From Pegoplata infirma (lineage: Eukaryota > Arthropoda > Insecta > Diptera > Anthomyiidae): a DNA stretch of 64,000 bases. The notes below the pieces were generated by a model. That model searched no databases. It saw only the letters and a list, made by a program, of their open reading frames with translations, and was not told the origin of the DNA. The position numbers were made by a program, and so were the translations under genes. Positions 1-12,201 of the stretch are shown in pieces (the stretch's first letter is position 1; every line of letters starts with the position of its first letter). The DNA lies in assembly GCA_963921195.1 (NCBI GenBank), contig OY992540.1, positions 42,059,890 to 42,123,889 of the forward strand, in the 5' to 3' direction.

Positions 1-104
1 TTTCATTTAATTTTTAAAAAGTTTTGTTGTTACTCAAGTCATAGTAAAAGTGTTTAAAAATATTTTAGAGAAAAAACAAACTTTGTTGCCTTTTGTCACT
101 GTTT

Positions 105-985
105 TATTATACCCTACACCACTATGTGGTACAGGGTATATTGAGTTTGTGCTGATGTTTGTAACTACCCGAAATATTGGTCCTAGACTTACCTTCAAGT
201 ATACCGATCGACTCAGAATTACTTTTTGAGTCGATTTAAGCACGATAGAGGTCGCAATTTTCAATCAATTGACTTGAAATTTGAAACATAAGCATCTTTT
301 GGCCCAAGGACGAGGCCTATTGAAATTTGAAAAAATCAGTCCATGTTAAGACCTAGCCCCCATACAAACGACTCCTTTGGATTAGGCTTAAATGACTCTA
401 ATAACCGTATTATTGCGGTGAAATTAAACAGGTAATCAAATTTTTTTTGCACGAATCATAATTTCAAATTTCAAAACAATCGGGTCAGTCCTTCTGGTAG
501 TCCCCATACAAACCACCCTCCCGATATTCAAATCAAAATTCATAAAAATGGAAATATTTGATAAAAATTTAATTTTTAGGTGTTAAACGTGTACTTTAAT
601 AACCTAACAACATCGGAATATAATTGGACCATTTTTGGATATTCGGTTAAATCGGTCTATTGGCAAAAAATAACCCAATTCGACTAAAATTTGATCTGTG
701 TGTGTTTTCAACACTAAATAAAGATCTTACAAAAGATAGATCCAATCGGTCCATGTTTGGTCCCCCATATAAAAATTTCGACCGATATTCGGTTAAATCG
801 GTCTATTGGCAAAAAATAACCCAATTCGACTAAAATTTGATCTGTGTGTGTTTTCAACACTAAATAAAGATCTTACAAAAGATAGATCCAATCGGTCCAT
901 GTTTGGACTAAGGACCCATTTTCCGGAAAACACTGGTGTAGGGTATCATATGGTCGGTCTTGACCGACTATAACTTTCTTACTTG
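105..985 (+). mobile_element. Helentron-type non-autonomous element, family A
   Basis: It opens with a short hairpin (tataccctacacc / ggtacagggtata). It ends with the hairpin gtcggtcttgaccgac, about 15 nt before a terminal acttg. A 5' mini-hairpin plus a 3' hairpin close to a cttg end is the layout of Helentron-associated non-autonomous elements. No coding capacity is seen. Part of the same family recurs inverted at 45811-46190 and as a decayed piece near 8410-8505. The class assignment is inference from termini. Confidence 0.5.
638..906 (+). repeat. 123-bp direct duplication inside family A element
   Basis: Positions 638-760 and 784-906 are identical over 123 bp, offset by 146 bp. The identity indicates a recent internal duplication. 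Confidence 0.9.
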
Positions 986-1544
986 TTTTTAATATGATAA
1001 TGTTTTTGCTTGATTTGAGAATTTGTTTTTCTTAGTGTAGTGCTTACATTTGTGTTAGCTGTAGAAGAGGGGGATAATGGAAGGATAGAAAATATAATTA
1101 AATAGAATATAAATTTTTTTTTAATATAATTTGCATTTTTATAAAAAAAAAAAAATATTTTTTTTAAAATATTCAAGAATTTTTAAATTCAAAATTCATA
1201 TTAATGTACATTAATCATGATACAGAATGTAGTTCGTTCGCACATTCTTAATAGAAAATGTATGTTAATGTGTTATATAGTGTTGTAGATGTTATTGGAG
1301 CCCTGCTCTTGATTTTGTGTGTGTGTTTTTTTTTTTTAATTGTTATGTAGTAGTATGTATTGTAATTTACGGCATAAAATATGAAACTGCATGAGAAACT
1401 TTTAAAGAATAAAAAACAATAAACTAATTTATGACGATAGACAACGAAATTATAATACCCTAGCATCCAAGGCAGCTGGCCGAAAAGCATAGATGCCAGG
1501 ATATTTTTTCGAAGAGGACCCAGAAATTGTTTTTTATTTTTTTT
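986..1544. other. AT-rich spacer, no feature seen
   Basis: Long A and T runs with no convincing coding or structured sequence. Short open frames here have no recognisable motif. Confidence 0.6.
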
Positions 1545-2179
1545 TATACCCTCTACTCTAGTAATAGAGGGTATATATAAGTTCCTCACATCTTTTGTAA
1601 CACCTCGAAAATTTGGTGTAGGACCCCTTAAAGTACATATATTCATGATTCTCGATAGATTTTAAGTCGATCTAGCGATGTCCGTCCGTCCGCCTGCCTT
1701 TTGAAAACACGCTAACTTTTGAAAACACGCTAACTTTTGAAAGACTTTACTAAGGCTGTTGAAGTTTGGCATGTATGTTAGTCATTTCAGCAAAATCGGT
1801 CAAGTGGTTCAAACGTTATTTATAAAACTGAGAATTTCAGATTGATTTCACATTCAAATCACGTGATGAAAAAACCAAGCTTTAAAAAAAAGCTTCAAAA
1901 TCTTTGGTAAGCCACAAAAAAAAATTACAAAGTATTTTTGTCATTCAAAACTATTTTTACGCTAAAAAAAAATTTATACTCGAAAAAATTTTTACGATCA
2001 GAAAAAAATTATTATTTTTTTTTACAAAAAAATGACTAAGAAAAGTTTTTACTCAAAATAAAACGAATATTTCTAATAAAAATTGTTTTTTTTCACGTTA
2101 GAAAGTTTACTATCACTTAAAAAGGACATTGTGGAGGGTATTATGAATTCGGCCAAGTCGAATTTAAATTTTATATTTG
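1545..2179 (+). mobile_element. INE-1/DINE-1-like element
   Basis: It starts with the paired ends taccctcta / tagagggta and continues with the conserved INE-1-type core (aaagtacatatattcatga, then a ccgtccgtccg tract). It ends with a decayed ttcggccaagtcgaa hairpin. An old copy, especially at the 3' end. Confidence 0.7.
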
Positions 2180-2780
2180 TTTATTTTCTTAAATTAAGTA
2201 TTTGCACATATTCTGGAATTTGTTTTCGATCATTTCTCTAAATATTTTCTGTAAAACATTTTACGCGGGGTTTTAGAAGGTGTAACGTTTGTGCGGCATA
2301 AAATGACTAACAACATACAATTTCACCATATCCTCATGTAGGGTGTACAAAACTGCATTGACATTGCTTTTGATAATTTAAATTTGTTTTCCTTTATTTT
2401 TATATTGAATGTCATGGAATTTTCATATTTCTTTTCAACTTGTTGAGTAGGCAATTTATTGTTTTTGCGTGTTTTTGAAAATAGTAATAATACTGCTGTT
2501 ATCAGCTGAATATTTTTTTTAATTATTTGTTAAAAAAACACTCCAATTTTTATTTCTATGCAACAAACTACAAAAATATATAGTGTTCAATTTTTAATGA
2601 ACATTTTTGATGGATTTATAAAATTGAAAAAAGAAAAAAATTGTTAATGTTGTAACTTTGTTTGTTTTTCTATTAAACATTCACATTTTTTGAACGAATG
2701 TTTTATGTTTGTTTATAAACTTTATGATATTGTTATTATGAGTTAGTTAAAGGGGGTGGGAGCGGAAATTGATAACAAAA
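2180..2780. other. AT-rich spacer, no feature seen
   Basis: No gene, structured RNA or repeat boundary recognised. It separates two INE-1-like copies lying in opposite orientation. Confidence 0.55.
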
Positions 2781-3746
2781 CAAGTAGAAAAGTTAAATTC
2801 GACTTTGCCGAATCTATGAATACCCTCCACAATGCATTTTTTTAAAGGGAAGTACATTTTTTAACGTGAAAAAATAAACAATTTTGATTAGAAATATTTT
2901 ATTTTGAGTAAAAAACTCTTTTTTTGTCATTTAAAAAAAAAAAAAAAGAAAAATTACTAATTTTTTTTTGAGTGTAAAATTTTTTTCGAGTGTAATGTTT
3001 TTTTTACTGTAAAAATATTTTTGTAATTTTTGTAAAAAAAAAACTAAATTTTTTTTTGAGTGTAAAATTTTTTTTGAGTGTAAAATTTTTTTTGAGTGTA
3101 AAATTTTTTTCGAGTATAATTTTTAAGTTACCAATGCTTTTAAAACTAAACAAGTTTAAAAAGCATTGCTTTAAAATTAAACAAGTTTGAAAAGCATTGT
3201 TTAGTTACCACCAATGCTTTTAAAACTTGTTGAAACACGTGGCATTTTAGATGAAACTAATCTGAAATTCAGGGTTTTGCTTATAACTTTTGAACCACTG
3301 GACCGATTGAGCTGAAATTTAATACCAAACAGACCCGGGGAACGGCAAAGACACATGCCAAGCTTCAGTAGTCTCATTATTGTCTTTCGAAAGTTATCGT
3401 GTTTTTTATCTCGTAAATTCGCGAAACACCCTTGCCGAAATTTACTCTTTTGCTCATAACTTTTGAACCACTGGACCGATTTGGCTGGACCAGGTAAATG
3501 GCAAACATATATGTCAAACTTCAGTAGCCTCTGTAAAGTCTTTCAAAAGTTAGCGTGTTTTCTACGGACGGACAGACAGACAGACAGACGGACGGACGGA
3601 CGGACGGACATCGCTAGATCGACTTAAAATCGATCGAGGATCATAAATATATATACTTTATGGGGTCCTGGACCAATATTTCGAGGTGTTACAAACGGAA
3701 TGACAAACTTATATATACCCTCTATCACTAGAGTGGAGGGTATAAA
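2781..3746 (-). mobile_element. INE-1/DINE-1-like element
   Basis: Opposite orientation to the copy at 1545. Reading +, it begins caagtagaaaagtt with a ttcgactttgccgaa hairpin and ends with gtggagggtata. It contains internally repeated ttttttttgagtgtaaaa blocks (about 3050-3115) and a gacagacagacagacgga-type tract (3567-3610). It is longer than the other copies because of these internal expansions. Confidence 0.72.
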
Positions 3747-3834
3747 AACAACACGTGTCAAAAATATATTTTGTTAAAAACAGTATGCCTCATTCACATC
3801 TATGCTCTTTATTTTTTCCGATTTTGAATATCCA

Positions 3835-3978
3835 GACCGTATTTACATTTGGCAATTTTAATTGCGGCAATTCTGATTTTATCGTGTATCAGAGAGAGAT
3901 CTAAGATTCTTCCCTGTCTCTCTGATACACTAGAAAATCAAAATTATTAAAATAAAATTGCCTTATGTAAATTCGGTC
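3835..3978. mobile_element. 144-bp foldback MITE
   Basis: The halves are inverted copies: gaccgtatttacatttggc on the left and gccttatgtaaattcggtc on the right. The stem continues to the centre (gtatcagagaga / tctctctgatac). A related half, accgaatttacattaggc, lies near 10527. No coding capacity. Confidence 0.75.
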
Positions 3979-4834
3979 CCAGGAAAATTTTTATTCTACT
4001 GGGCGTAAAACTTATGTGGTACAAATTTGAGGACAACTGATTTAAAATTTTTGAAAATTTGATAAAAAAATAAAATCTTGTGATACATCATATTTATTAA
4101 TTGCTCTGAACGCGAATATCAAAAAAAATATATATAAAATCGTTTAAACGTTTTTCGAAATATCGCTATTTAAAATTTGCAAAAAAATGGCGGCTTTTTT
4201 CTAAGTTTAAGATTTATTTTTGTTTTTAAATCTAAAAATTTCTTTCTCTTAACCCTTTCACAGAGCATGATAAAAAATTGCATTTCAACTTAATTTGAAC
4301 CAAATCCAATAATTTTAACCCTTTAATCAAAATTTTTAATTTTTAGAAAAAAAAAATATCTTGTGATACATTATTTAAATTAATTTTGGCATGCTTTCTG
4401 AAATCAGTCAAGCCGTTTTCGGCTTTGTGACAGTTTTTCATTTAAACATAATTTGAGGCAAATCAGACCATTTAACTCATAGCGCCCTTTGATAAAATTA
4501 TAAGAGTTTTTGGTTAAAAGTTTTTTAAAAATCCAAAACAGTGATCGAAGAGCGCCACAAGTTAAAATGATCAAATTTGACATACAGAGATTTCTCAAAA
4601 ATCGTTCGACCGATTTTAAAATTGTTGAACAAGAGTACAACGCATCAAAATTAATAAATATGACGAATTGCAAGACATTTTTTATTTTTTTAGAAATCCA
4701 AAACTTTGATTGCCACGCCACGGGTTAATTTTATCTAATTTTCCTCAAATGCGTACCACATAATTTATAGGTCTAGCCGGGTCTAGCAAAATAAAATTTT
4801 TCCGGACACTTTGGAAAATCAAAAGTTGAAGAAA
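3979..4834. repeat. Dispersed repeat, family 3
   Basis: It shares phrases such as cttatgtggtacaaatttga and ccggacacttt with 45660-46925 and has partly inverted ends. It also contains the theme 'cgccacgggttaat'. It looks like an old non-coding transposon family. The class is not recognised. Confidence 0.5.
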
Positions 4835-5584
4835 CAAGTGGGAGTGGTAAATTCGACTGTGTCGAAACTTTTATACCCTCCAACCAGTGACGGTCCGTGA
4901 AGTTGTCACTGGGTGTTCTCTAATTTATAAAAACAGAAAATTTAAGTATAAAATTCATGTTTTCATGGACCTAACGCATTCCCGAGATAGGTAAAGATGG
5001 GATGTTACTAGTTTTGTACATTTTTTAATGAGATGCAGCCTAAATTCTATTTTATTGTCATTTTGTTGCCTCACCACATCGACAATTAACAAAAAGCATT
5101 ATTTCGCAAATAAATGGAGTACAAAAATTAATTTTGGATGCATGTCAATAAAAAAATTTAAAACTGAGGCTTTGTCTATCACGGGAACGTGTTACGTCCA
5201 GAAAAACATATTTTATATACATAAATTTTATATTTTAAATAAGTAGAGAACACCCAGTGACAACTTCGACCGTCACTGCCTCCAACATGTTAAAAATATA
5301 ATAAAAAAAATCCTGGGGCGTATTTTTTTGGGGGGGTTGCTTTGAGGGGGCTGTGGGGATACCTTCCTTTTTATGATCAAAGTTTAATAATTCATTTATT
5401 AAGAATTTTGCTCTACAGTAATACAATTTTATCATAATTTTAATGATTTTTTTTACATCCACGCCTACAAAAGGGGCGGGGGCGACAAAAATCTTCATTT
5501 TCTAGTTCGCTGGGTCTAAATACAGGACTTTAAACATCTTCTTTCACATAAATGCTTCAAAAAAATACAAAAAAACACGTAAAA
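4835..5584 (-). mobile_element. INE-1-like subfamily B, 5'-part, interrupted
   Basis: It starts caagtgggagtgg with a ttcgactgtgtcgaa hairpin, then ataccctccaac. The internal ccacgcc / ggggcgggg sequence is typical of this subfamily. It is split by the hAT MITE at 4885-5278 and runs head to tail into the next copy at 5585. Confidence 0.65.
4885..5278. mobile_element. 394-bp hAT-type MITE
   Basis: The ends are cagtgacggtc ... gaccgtcactg, with inverted repeats of about 35 bp that differ by one 3-nt indel. The element is flanked by a perfect 8-bp target duplication cctccaac (4877-4884 and 5279-5286). The 8-bp duplication plus CAGTG ends fit the hAT superfamily. The interrupted host sequence is an INE-1-like element. 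Confidence 0.85.
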
Positions 5585-6246
5585 CAAGTGAGAGTGTTAA
5601 ATTCGGCTGTGACGAATCTTTTATACCTTCCAACATGCTAAAAAAATATCCAGGGACGTCTTTTTGGGCCTGGGAAGGGGAATCGTTGGGGCGATGGGGG
5701 ACACCTCCCCCTCTCTAATTTATTTATTATGCTTTTCGCACGAAAGTTATACAGTTTTATCATAATTTAAAAATTTTTTTAGATACACGCCCTAAAAAGG
5801 GGGTGTGGCGGTTCAAAAAAAATTTAAATTGTTTATTCCCCCCGGCCCTAGTGCAGGACTCTGAAGTTTTTCTTGCATAAAAATGTTTCATTTGTTTAAC
5901 AAAAATATAAAAAAACACTTTAAAAAAAATTGTGTTTTTCGTGTTTAAGGGGGAACTTTTTTCCCCCCAGTTCGATTTTGCCCATTTACGAACTTAACCT
6001 GCCTAGGACCATTAGACATATTCGTGCCAAATTTCAGGAGGCTAGCTCTTTTATTTTGGACTGCATCGTGACATCTACAGACAGACGGACGGATGGACAG
6101 ACGGACATTCACAGAATGTCTTAGAATCGATCATGGATCAATAATATATATATATATTTTATGGGGTCCCCGACCGATATTTGGATGCGTTACAAACGGA
6201 ATGACAAAGTGAGTATACCCCATACTGTGGCTGGAGGGTATAAAAA
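5585..6246 (-). mobile_element. INE-1-like subfamily B, near full length
   Basis: It begins caagtgagagtg with the hairpin ttcggctgtgacgaa and ends tgtggctggagggtata. The core contains tatggggtccccgaccgata and an acagacggacgg tract. It is the middle unit of three head-to-tail related copies (4835, 5585, 6247). Confidence 0.7.
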
Positions 6247-6498
6247 TTAAGTTTTTCATAGGTTGGTATAGTTCTTCAAGGGAAAACTTTTTTCCCCCTG
6301 ACCATAAGACATATTCATGCCAAACTTCAGGATCCTAGCTCTTTTATTTTGGCCTTCATTTTATTATCTACAGACAGACGATCATGGATCAATAATATAT
6401 GTATATACCTTATGTGGTCCCCGACCGATATTTTGCTGCGTTACAAACGGAATGACAAAGTGAGTATACTCCCATACTGTGGTTGGAGGGTATAAAAA
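6247..6498 (-). mobile_element. INE-1-like subfamily B, partial copy
   Basis: It repeats only the end-proximal part of the preceding copy, from the ttcttcaagggaaaac phrase to ggttggagggtata. This gives a head-to-tail partial array. Confidence 0.65.
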
Positions 6499-6619
6499 TA
6501 CCAAGTAAATTCATCATGAACGACTAAATATAAAGAGAAACAAAATAACCGTCTGCCTTGGTGATTTTCATGCAAATGCATGTTTTTTTCTGACACTTTT
6601 CTATAGAAAAAAGGTCTCA

Positions 6620-7205
6620 CAAGGGAAGTATCTCAACCCTTATGAACCGATTTGCATGAAACTTAAAATATATATAAAAGAGACAATTCTAAGGTTGGGG
6701 TGTCTCGGCTTATCGGCCATAACGGGGATTTAGGGGTTCAAAACATGGGTCCAAAATGGCGAAAAATCGTTTTTTGGATTTTTCAGCTATTTAATTCTAA
6801 GAAACTATATGATGTTTACATATGAGAATAAAGGTTTTTTTAATGCCTATCTAACGGTGGCACAACCTTGAAAAAGTTTGGCTTCGTTAAATAATTTTTT
6901 CATGAAAATATGCAAATTTTGGGGGGTATTTATATAAAGACATGGACCTACGAGATCCATATGAATACGAAATAATCTTTATTAAATTTAAGTCGACACG
7001 TATTTTTTCTCAAGACGATATTCCTGTTAGTTCGGGAATTATCGAAAATTTCCCGAAGGTACACATTGTTTCATAAGGGGACAACGAAATTTTTAAACAC
7101 GGATATGTCCGATAAGCCGAGACACCCCAACCTTAAAATCGTCTCTTTTATATATATTTTAAGTTTTATGCTAATCGGTTCATAAGGGTTGAGATACTTC
7201 CCTTG
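6620..7205. mobile_element. 586-bp TIR element inside a minisatellite
   Basis: Inverted repeats of more than 100 bp start caagggaagtatctcaaccc at both ends. A 3-bp duplication tca flanks it (6617-6619, 7206-7208). The surrounding DNA is the 35-bp minisatellite, so the empty site can be reconstructed. A truncated relative lies near 55813, again next to the same kind of minisatellite. No transposase is visible. The superfamily is uncertain; 3-bp duplications occur in PIF/Harbinger and CACTA. Confidence 0.75.
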
Positions 7206-8282
7206 TCAGAATTCTAGAATTTTTCTATAGAAAAAACGTCTCAGAATCCGAGACTTTTTCTACAGGGAAAAGGTCTCAAAATCTCAGACTTTTTTTGTAA
7301 AAAAAAGATCTCAGGATCTGAGAAATTTTTTATATTCTACTTTCTTTAGAAAAAAGTTCTCAAAATCTAACACTTTTTCTAAAGGAAAAAGGCCTAAAAA
7401 TCCGAGACTTTTTCTAAAGGAAAAAGGTTTCAGCATCTGATACTATTTATTGAAAATAGGTCTCAGAATCAGAATCTGAGATCTCAGAATCTGACGGTCT
7501 CAGAAACCTATAGGAAAAAGGTCTCAGAATCTAAAACTTTTCCATAGGATAAAGCTCTCAGCATCTGACACTTTTTTTTTGTTTTTAAATAAGTCTCAGA
7601 ATCTGAATCAGAGGGCCTCAAAATCTAAGACTTTTTCTGTAGGAATAAGGTCTCGAAATCTGAGACTTTTTCTATAGGAAAAGGTCTCAGAATCTAAATT
7701 TTTCTATAGGATAAAGGTCTCAGAATCTGAGACCTTTTTCCTAAGGAAAAAGTTTCTGAATCTGAGACTTTTTTTATAGGAAAAAGGTTTCAAAATCAGA
7801 TACTTTTTCTATAGAAAAAAGGTCTCAAAATCTAAGCCTTTTTCTATAGGAAATAGGTTCCAAAATCTGAGACTTTTTCTATAGGAAAAAAGGTCTTCGA
7901 ATCAGAGACTTTTTTATAGGAAAAAGGTCTCAAAATCTGAGACTTTTTCTATAGGAAAAAGGTCTTAAAATCTAAGACTTTTTCTATAGAAAAAGCGTCT
8001 CAAAATCTGAGACTTTTTCTTTGGGAAAAAGTGACTTTTTCTAAAGGAAAAAGGTGTCAGCATCTGATACTATTTATTGGAAATAGGTCTCAGAATCAGA
8101 ATCTGATATCTCAGAATCTGACGGTCTCAGAAGCGTTTTTCTCAGAATCTAAGACTTTTCCATAGGATAAAGCTCTCAGAATCTGAGACTTTTTTATAGG
8201 AAAAAGGTCTCAAAATCTAATACCTTCGTCTATAGGAAAAAGGTCAAAGAATCTGAAACTTTTTCTTAAAGAAAAAGGTCAG
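7206..8282. repeat. 35-bp palindromic minisatellite
   Basis: About 30 degenerate copies of a 35-bp unit read as ggaaaaaggtctcag followed by aatctgagactttttctata. Each unit contains two dyads, ctcagaatctgag and tttttctataggaaaaa. The array starts before the inserted TIR element (about 6585). Small relatives occur at 55683-55810 and 58720-58830. Confidence 0.85.
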
Positions 8283-8404
8283 TTGCCATATTTCTGCATT
8301 TTACTATATTAGAGGCCTTATGTCGTAATTAATTTGCCATACATGAGATTTTGGTTTAATTGAAAATTTTCTTATTTCAGCTTCAGTGGCCACAATTGAA
8401 ATGT

Positions 8405-8510
8405 GGATGCTATCGGGCCTTGTCAGTCTATCCGTATACTTGAAGGTGGCTTTAGTAATAGTATTTCCGGTTAATAAAAGCATCAGCTCACACTCATACC
8501 CTAAGCCACA
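8405..8510 (-). repeat. Decayed family A fragment
   Basis: The phrase gtatacttgaaggt and the following catcagctcacactcatacc match, inverted, the first ~120 bp of the element at 105. The open frame through this stretch is therefore decayed repeat and not an exon. Confidence 0.55.
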
Positions 8511-9565
8511 GACAGCACAGATAACAATCTCTCACATCATCAATGAAACATTGCTTTTGCTCCAACACTTTTTCTTGGTATGTTTTAAATCTTCCAAGAA
8601 GGATTTGCACATAATTTTTGTTGTTTTTGCCAAATTCTGATAAGAATAAAAGTTACATTTTTTTGTTTGTAACAACTTTAAGAATTAATTTCAATCTATT
8701 TGTTAACAAGCAACCAAAACAAACATGAAACAAAAAGCTTTTTACCATTTATTGAAATTGTCGCATTTTGCCATTCAAATTTGCAAAACAAATATCAAAG
8801 TTTATTCTACAAAATTGTAGAAAAACAAATGTTAAAAGTCAACAAATAACTGTCGCAAAGTCGTTTTAACAAATTACTTTCATTTGTTTTAAGAAAACAT
8901 CAATAATCTTCTTAAAAGTTACCTTTGTAAAATTGAATATCCTTTTTGTCAATTCTTCTTTAAACCAAAAATAAACAGCTGTTTTTGTTATATTTCACTA
9001 TTCTCTTTTCTATATTTTTGTATTTTCTTTTTTATGAACACGTATTTTCTTTTATTTTTGTGGCCAACACCAACATGCAAAAAAATTATTTATTCACACA
9101 TGTTGCATCTTTTCATTTTGCTTTTTTCACTTGGAAATTTCACTAATTTGCTCATTTTTTAGCGTTTTATTGATAACACAAAGCATGGAATTTCAATTCA
9201 GCACACTTTAATATTGTAATATTTTAGTTATTATCAACTAAAATCACTTATAAAATTGAGGAATTTTATTTTTAGTACGTCGGCAAAAAAAAACATGCAA
9301 AAATTCCGACGTTGTATTCCGTATTCCGTGTATTCGCTATCCGCAAAAAAATTTCCGTCTTTTCACTTTGAAAAATAAAAAATAATAATAGTTTTATATT
9401 TAAGTGCTACCAAGTTTGAAAGCTTTTAATCTGACGTTTTATTTTACTCAGTATTCTAAACAAATTCAAAAGCAGGGTTACCGTTCTTCAATTTAAAATA
9501 TGAACAGAACAAGGCCGGAAAGAGTTTTTCGGAAAAAGTTTTCCATAAAGCAAGAAGAAGAAGAA
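8511..9565. other. AT-rich spacer, no feature seen
   Basis: No gene or clear repeat recognised. A ttccgtattccgtgtattc stretch near 9318 is a short local repetition only. Confidence 0.5.
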
Positions 9566-9634
9566 GATAAAGCAGTACTCTGTTGGATTTCACGGAAAAA
9601 ATCTGTCAAACTCCATAAAAATCATAGTACTCTG

Positions 9635-11103
9635 CAGAGGTCCAAGCCGACCCATAATAATCGGCGGCGGCGGCTCGAAGATTTTTGGTCGGCGGCGGCT
9701 TATTTATCGGCTTGAAGGGTTGTTTTCATTGCATTTTTTATTTTTTTGTTCCAAAAAATATATAAAAATGTATATACAGTGGCTCAAACATATACTATAA
9801 CAGTGTAAGGGCTGGCAACTTATCAAAAGCTAATTTGATAGCCATTCTTTGAAGGAAATGTTATAAATTCTAATCCAGAGCTTCGAACGAATTAATTCTA
9901 TTGAGAATTAATTCCCAAAAAGTTCAATTCTGTTTTAAAAAGTTTTGAATTATCATTCCTTACTAGCATTCAACACGAATTAATTCAAAGGCTTAATTCT
10001 CAAAGCTTAAATCAAATTGAATTAATTCCCAAGAGAATTAATTCCTTGCAAGCTAATCATTCTATTGAATGATCAAAATTGTTCATCATTCAAATCTATT
10101 ACAAATTGAATGATGATTTTTTTATTTCATTCCCTTTATATATTCATAAATGTGTTGCTTGTGTGCATTTTAAGCATCTTCGTGTGTAAACGATTGGTTG
10201 TTGTTTTGTTGACGTCTCGTCTGCTGCTTCCCACACAAGCATAAATGTGTGTGTATGTGTGTTGCGCTTCACTGTTTAAAATTGAATGATAAGAAAATTC
10301 CACCATTCATTTTGTAGTAGATTGATTTGGATAAAAAAATAGTTCATTCCTTAAGAATGATCATTCTTAAGGAATGAATTCTTGAAAGAATTAATTCAGT
10401 GATTTTGAAAGTTGAATGATTTTAGGGAATGCCAAATTCTATTTTTTAAATTCGAATTAGAAAATTGAATTAAAGAATTAATTCTTTCGAACCTTTGTTC
10501 TAATCCTTGGGGCTAATTATGTAAAACCGAATTTACATTAGGCAATTTTAATTGCGGCAATTTTTATGTTTCTCTTTTGAACTTGACGTTTATGTTGACA
10601 CACTGGCAATTCTATTCTGTAATTCCAAAAAGAAATGTGAGAATTGCGACTGAAAAAACAAAACGAATTGCCAGTACGAGCAAGTTTTTTTCGTTTATCT
10701 CCAATATTATGCAAAGAAACCTAGTTATGTTGCACAGAAAATGAAAGGTCTTTGGAAAACTCATCTATGTGTGTAAATAACGTGTCCTATACCTGCACAA
10801 CTTTTCGTCATATTGAGTAAAATATCAATACTTGAGGACATTTTTGTTAATAAGTCGAAAATTATCGTCATTTTTTTGGCATGTTGTTAGCACCACAAGA
10901 TAGGTCTTTTAAATACCTTTAATCTGATACCAAATATGATTGTTATTGAAAAAATCTGAGTCGATAAAATCCGGCTGAGCTGATTACTTCGGCGGCTTTG
11001 TTTCAGTCGATGCGAGCCGACTAAATCGGCGGCGGCGCGGCTCATCCAAAAATGACCGGCGACGGCGTGCCGATCGGCTTGAGCCGGTCGGCTTGGACCT
11101 CTG
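9635..11103. mobile_element. 1469-bp hAT-type element
   Basis: The ends are cagaggtccaagccgacc ... ggtcggcttggacctctg, an 18-bp perfect inverted repeat. It is flanked by a perfect 8-bp duplication gtactctg (9627-9634, 11104-11111). The subterminal regions are unusually GC-rich, with repeated cggcggcgg blocks at 9661-9700 and 10980-11090. No intact transposase is found. It carries another hAT-type element at 9876-10497. Confidence 0.9.
9876..10497. mobile_element. 622-bp hAT-type MITE nested in a hAT element
   Basis: The left end is cagagcttcgaacgaatt. The right end, reversed, is caaaggttcgaaagaatt. An exact 8-bp duplication ttctaatc flanks it (9868-9875, 10498-10505). The interior is dense in gaattaattc-type palindromes. 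It is the same family as 41477-42180. Confidence 0.87.
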
Positions 11104-12060
11104 GTACTCTGTTCGATTTCACAGAAAAACATCTGTCAAACTCAATATAAAAAAATAAATTTTGGCAACGCGATGAATTATAGGGAAATTGTTAAAAAAA
11201 AAGTTTTCACGCATTATTATTATACAAGACAATTTAAATTTCCGTGAAAAAGTAACATTTCAGTTTTGTTATGATCGTTTCTTTCTATAACTGTCAAACG
11301 TTGTTGTTGATTTTTTAATGTTTTGTTGCAATTTGAGCTTAAGTAAAATTTTCACCGTAAAAAACAGAGTACTTAGCTTTAAGCATAGTACTCTGTTCGA
11401 TTTCACGGGAAAAAATCTGTCAAACTCCATAAAAAAATGGAAAATACATTTTTCCTGAAAATCAATTTTTTCGGTGAAACATAAAACTTCTTTGGTTTTT
11501 TATTTATATTTTTTTGAAACTTGTTTGTTTTTTTTTATAATTAATGGCGGTAAATTATATTTTCATTTCTTTTATATGTACTTTTCTAATTTTCCCATAC
11601 ACAGTTGGTTTTCATAAACATAGTACATTCAGACTGGCCTTAAAACCTCTTTGAAAATACGTCTTTTCATTTCGAAAACTCTACCTTTCATACCCGAAAA
11701 ATTTTACACTTATCACGTTTTCGATATTTATAGAACAAAATTTGCGATTATACCGGCTTTAAAAACACACAATTAATTAATTTACGCGATATTTTAAAAA
11801 AATTTATTAAAAAAATTTAATTTAAAATCTTTTTTTAATAATTGTTTTTTATGCGAATATTTAAATATTTTTAAATTTTTTTATTTTTGACACATTATTT
11901 AATTTATTTACTTCTCTTATAACAGTTGTAAAAAAGAGAAGAACTATGAAATTTAAAAGGTTTCGATCGTACTTTCGTTGGAACCTCAATACAAAAAGGT
12001 TTCAACTTGTGTGAGAAAATACGTATTTTTAAATAAGGTTTGGCTCGAAACCTCGTTTAA

Positions 12061-12201
12061 TACCCTATTCACACGTACAGTTTTAAATCGTTTTTAGCAG
12101 CAATATTTTTAGCACTATCTTTATTCTATTACAGTATATTGACAGAAAATGCTAAAAATAATTGCTAAAAACGATTTAAAACTGTAAGTGTGAATAGGGT
12201 A
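12061..12201. mobile_element. 141-bp foldback MITE with TA-flanked ends
   Basis: taccctattcacac ... gtgtgaatagggta, with arms of about 53 bp running almost to the centre (ttttaaatcgtttttagca). Its ends coincide with TA dinucleotides, as expected for Tc1/mariner-type MITEs. This class is inferred. Confidence 0.75.

Noticed and set aside
3225..3245. gttgaaacacgtgg as another hammerhead remnant
   Set aside because: No core box upstream and the stem III match breaks; it belongs to the INE-1-like interior.
8382..8576. Apparent exon with a good acceptor (ttcttatttcag) and donor (cttggtatg)
   Set aside because: The interior matches, inverted, the start of the family A element at 105, so the open frame is decayed repeat.
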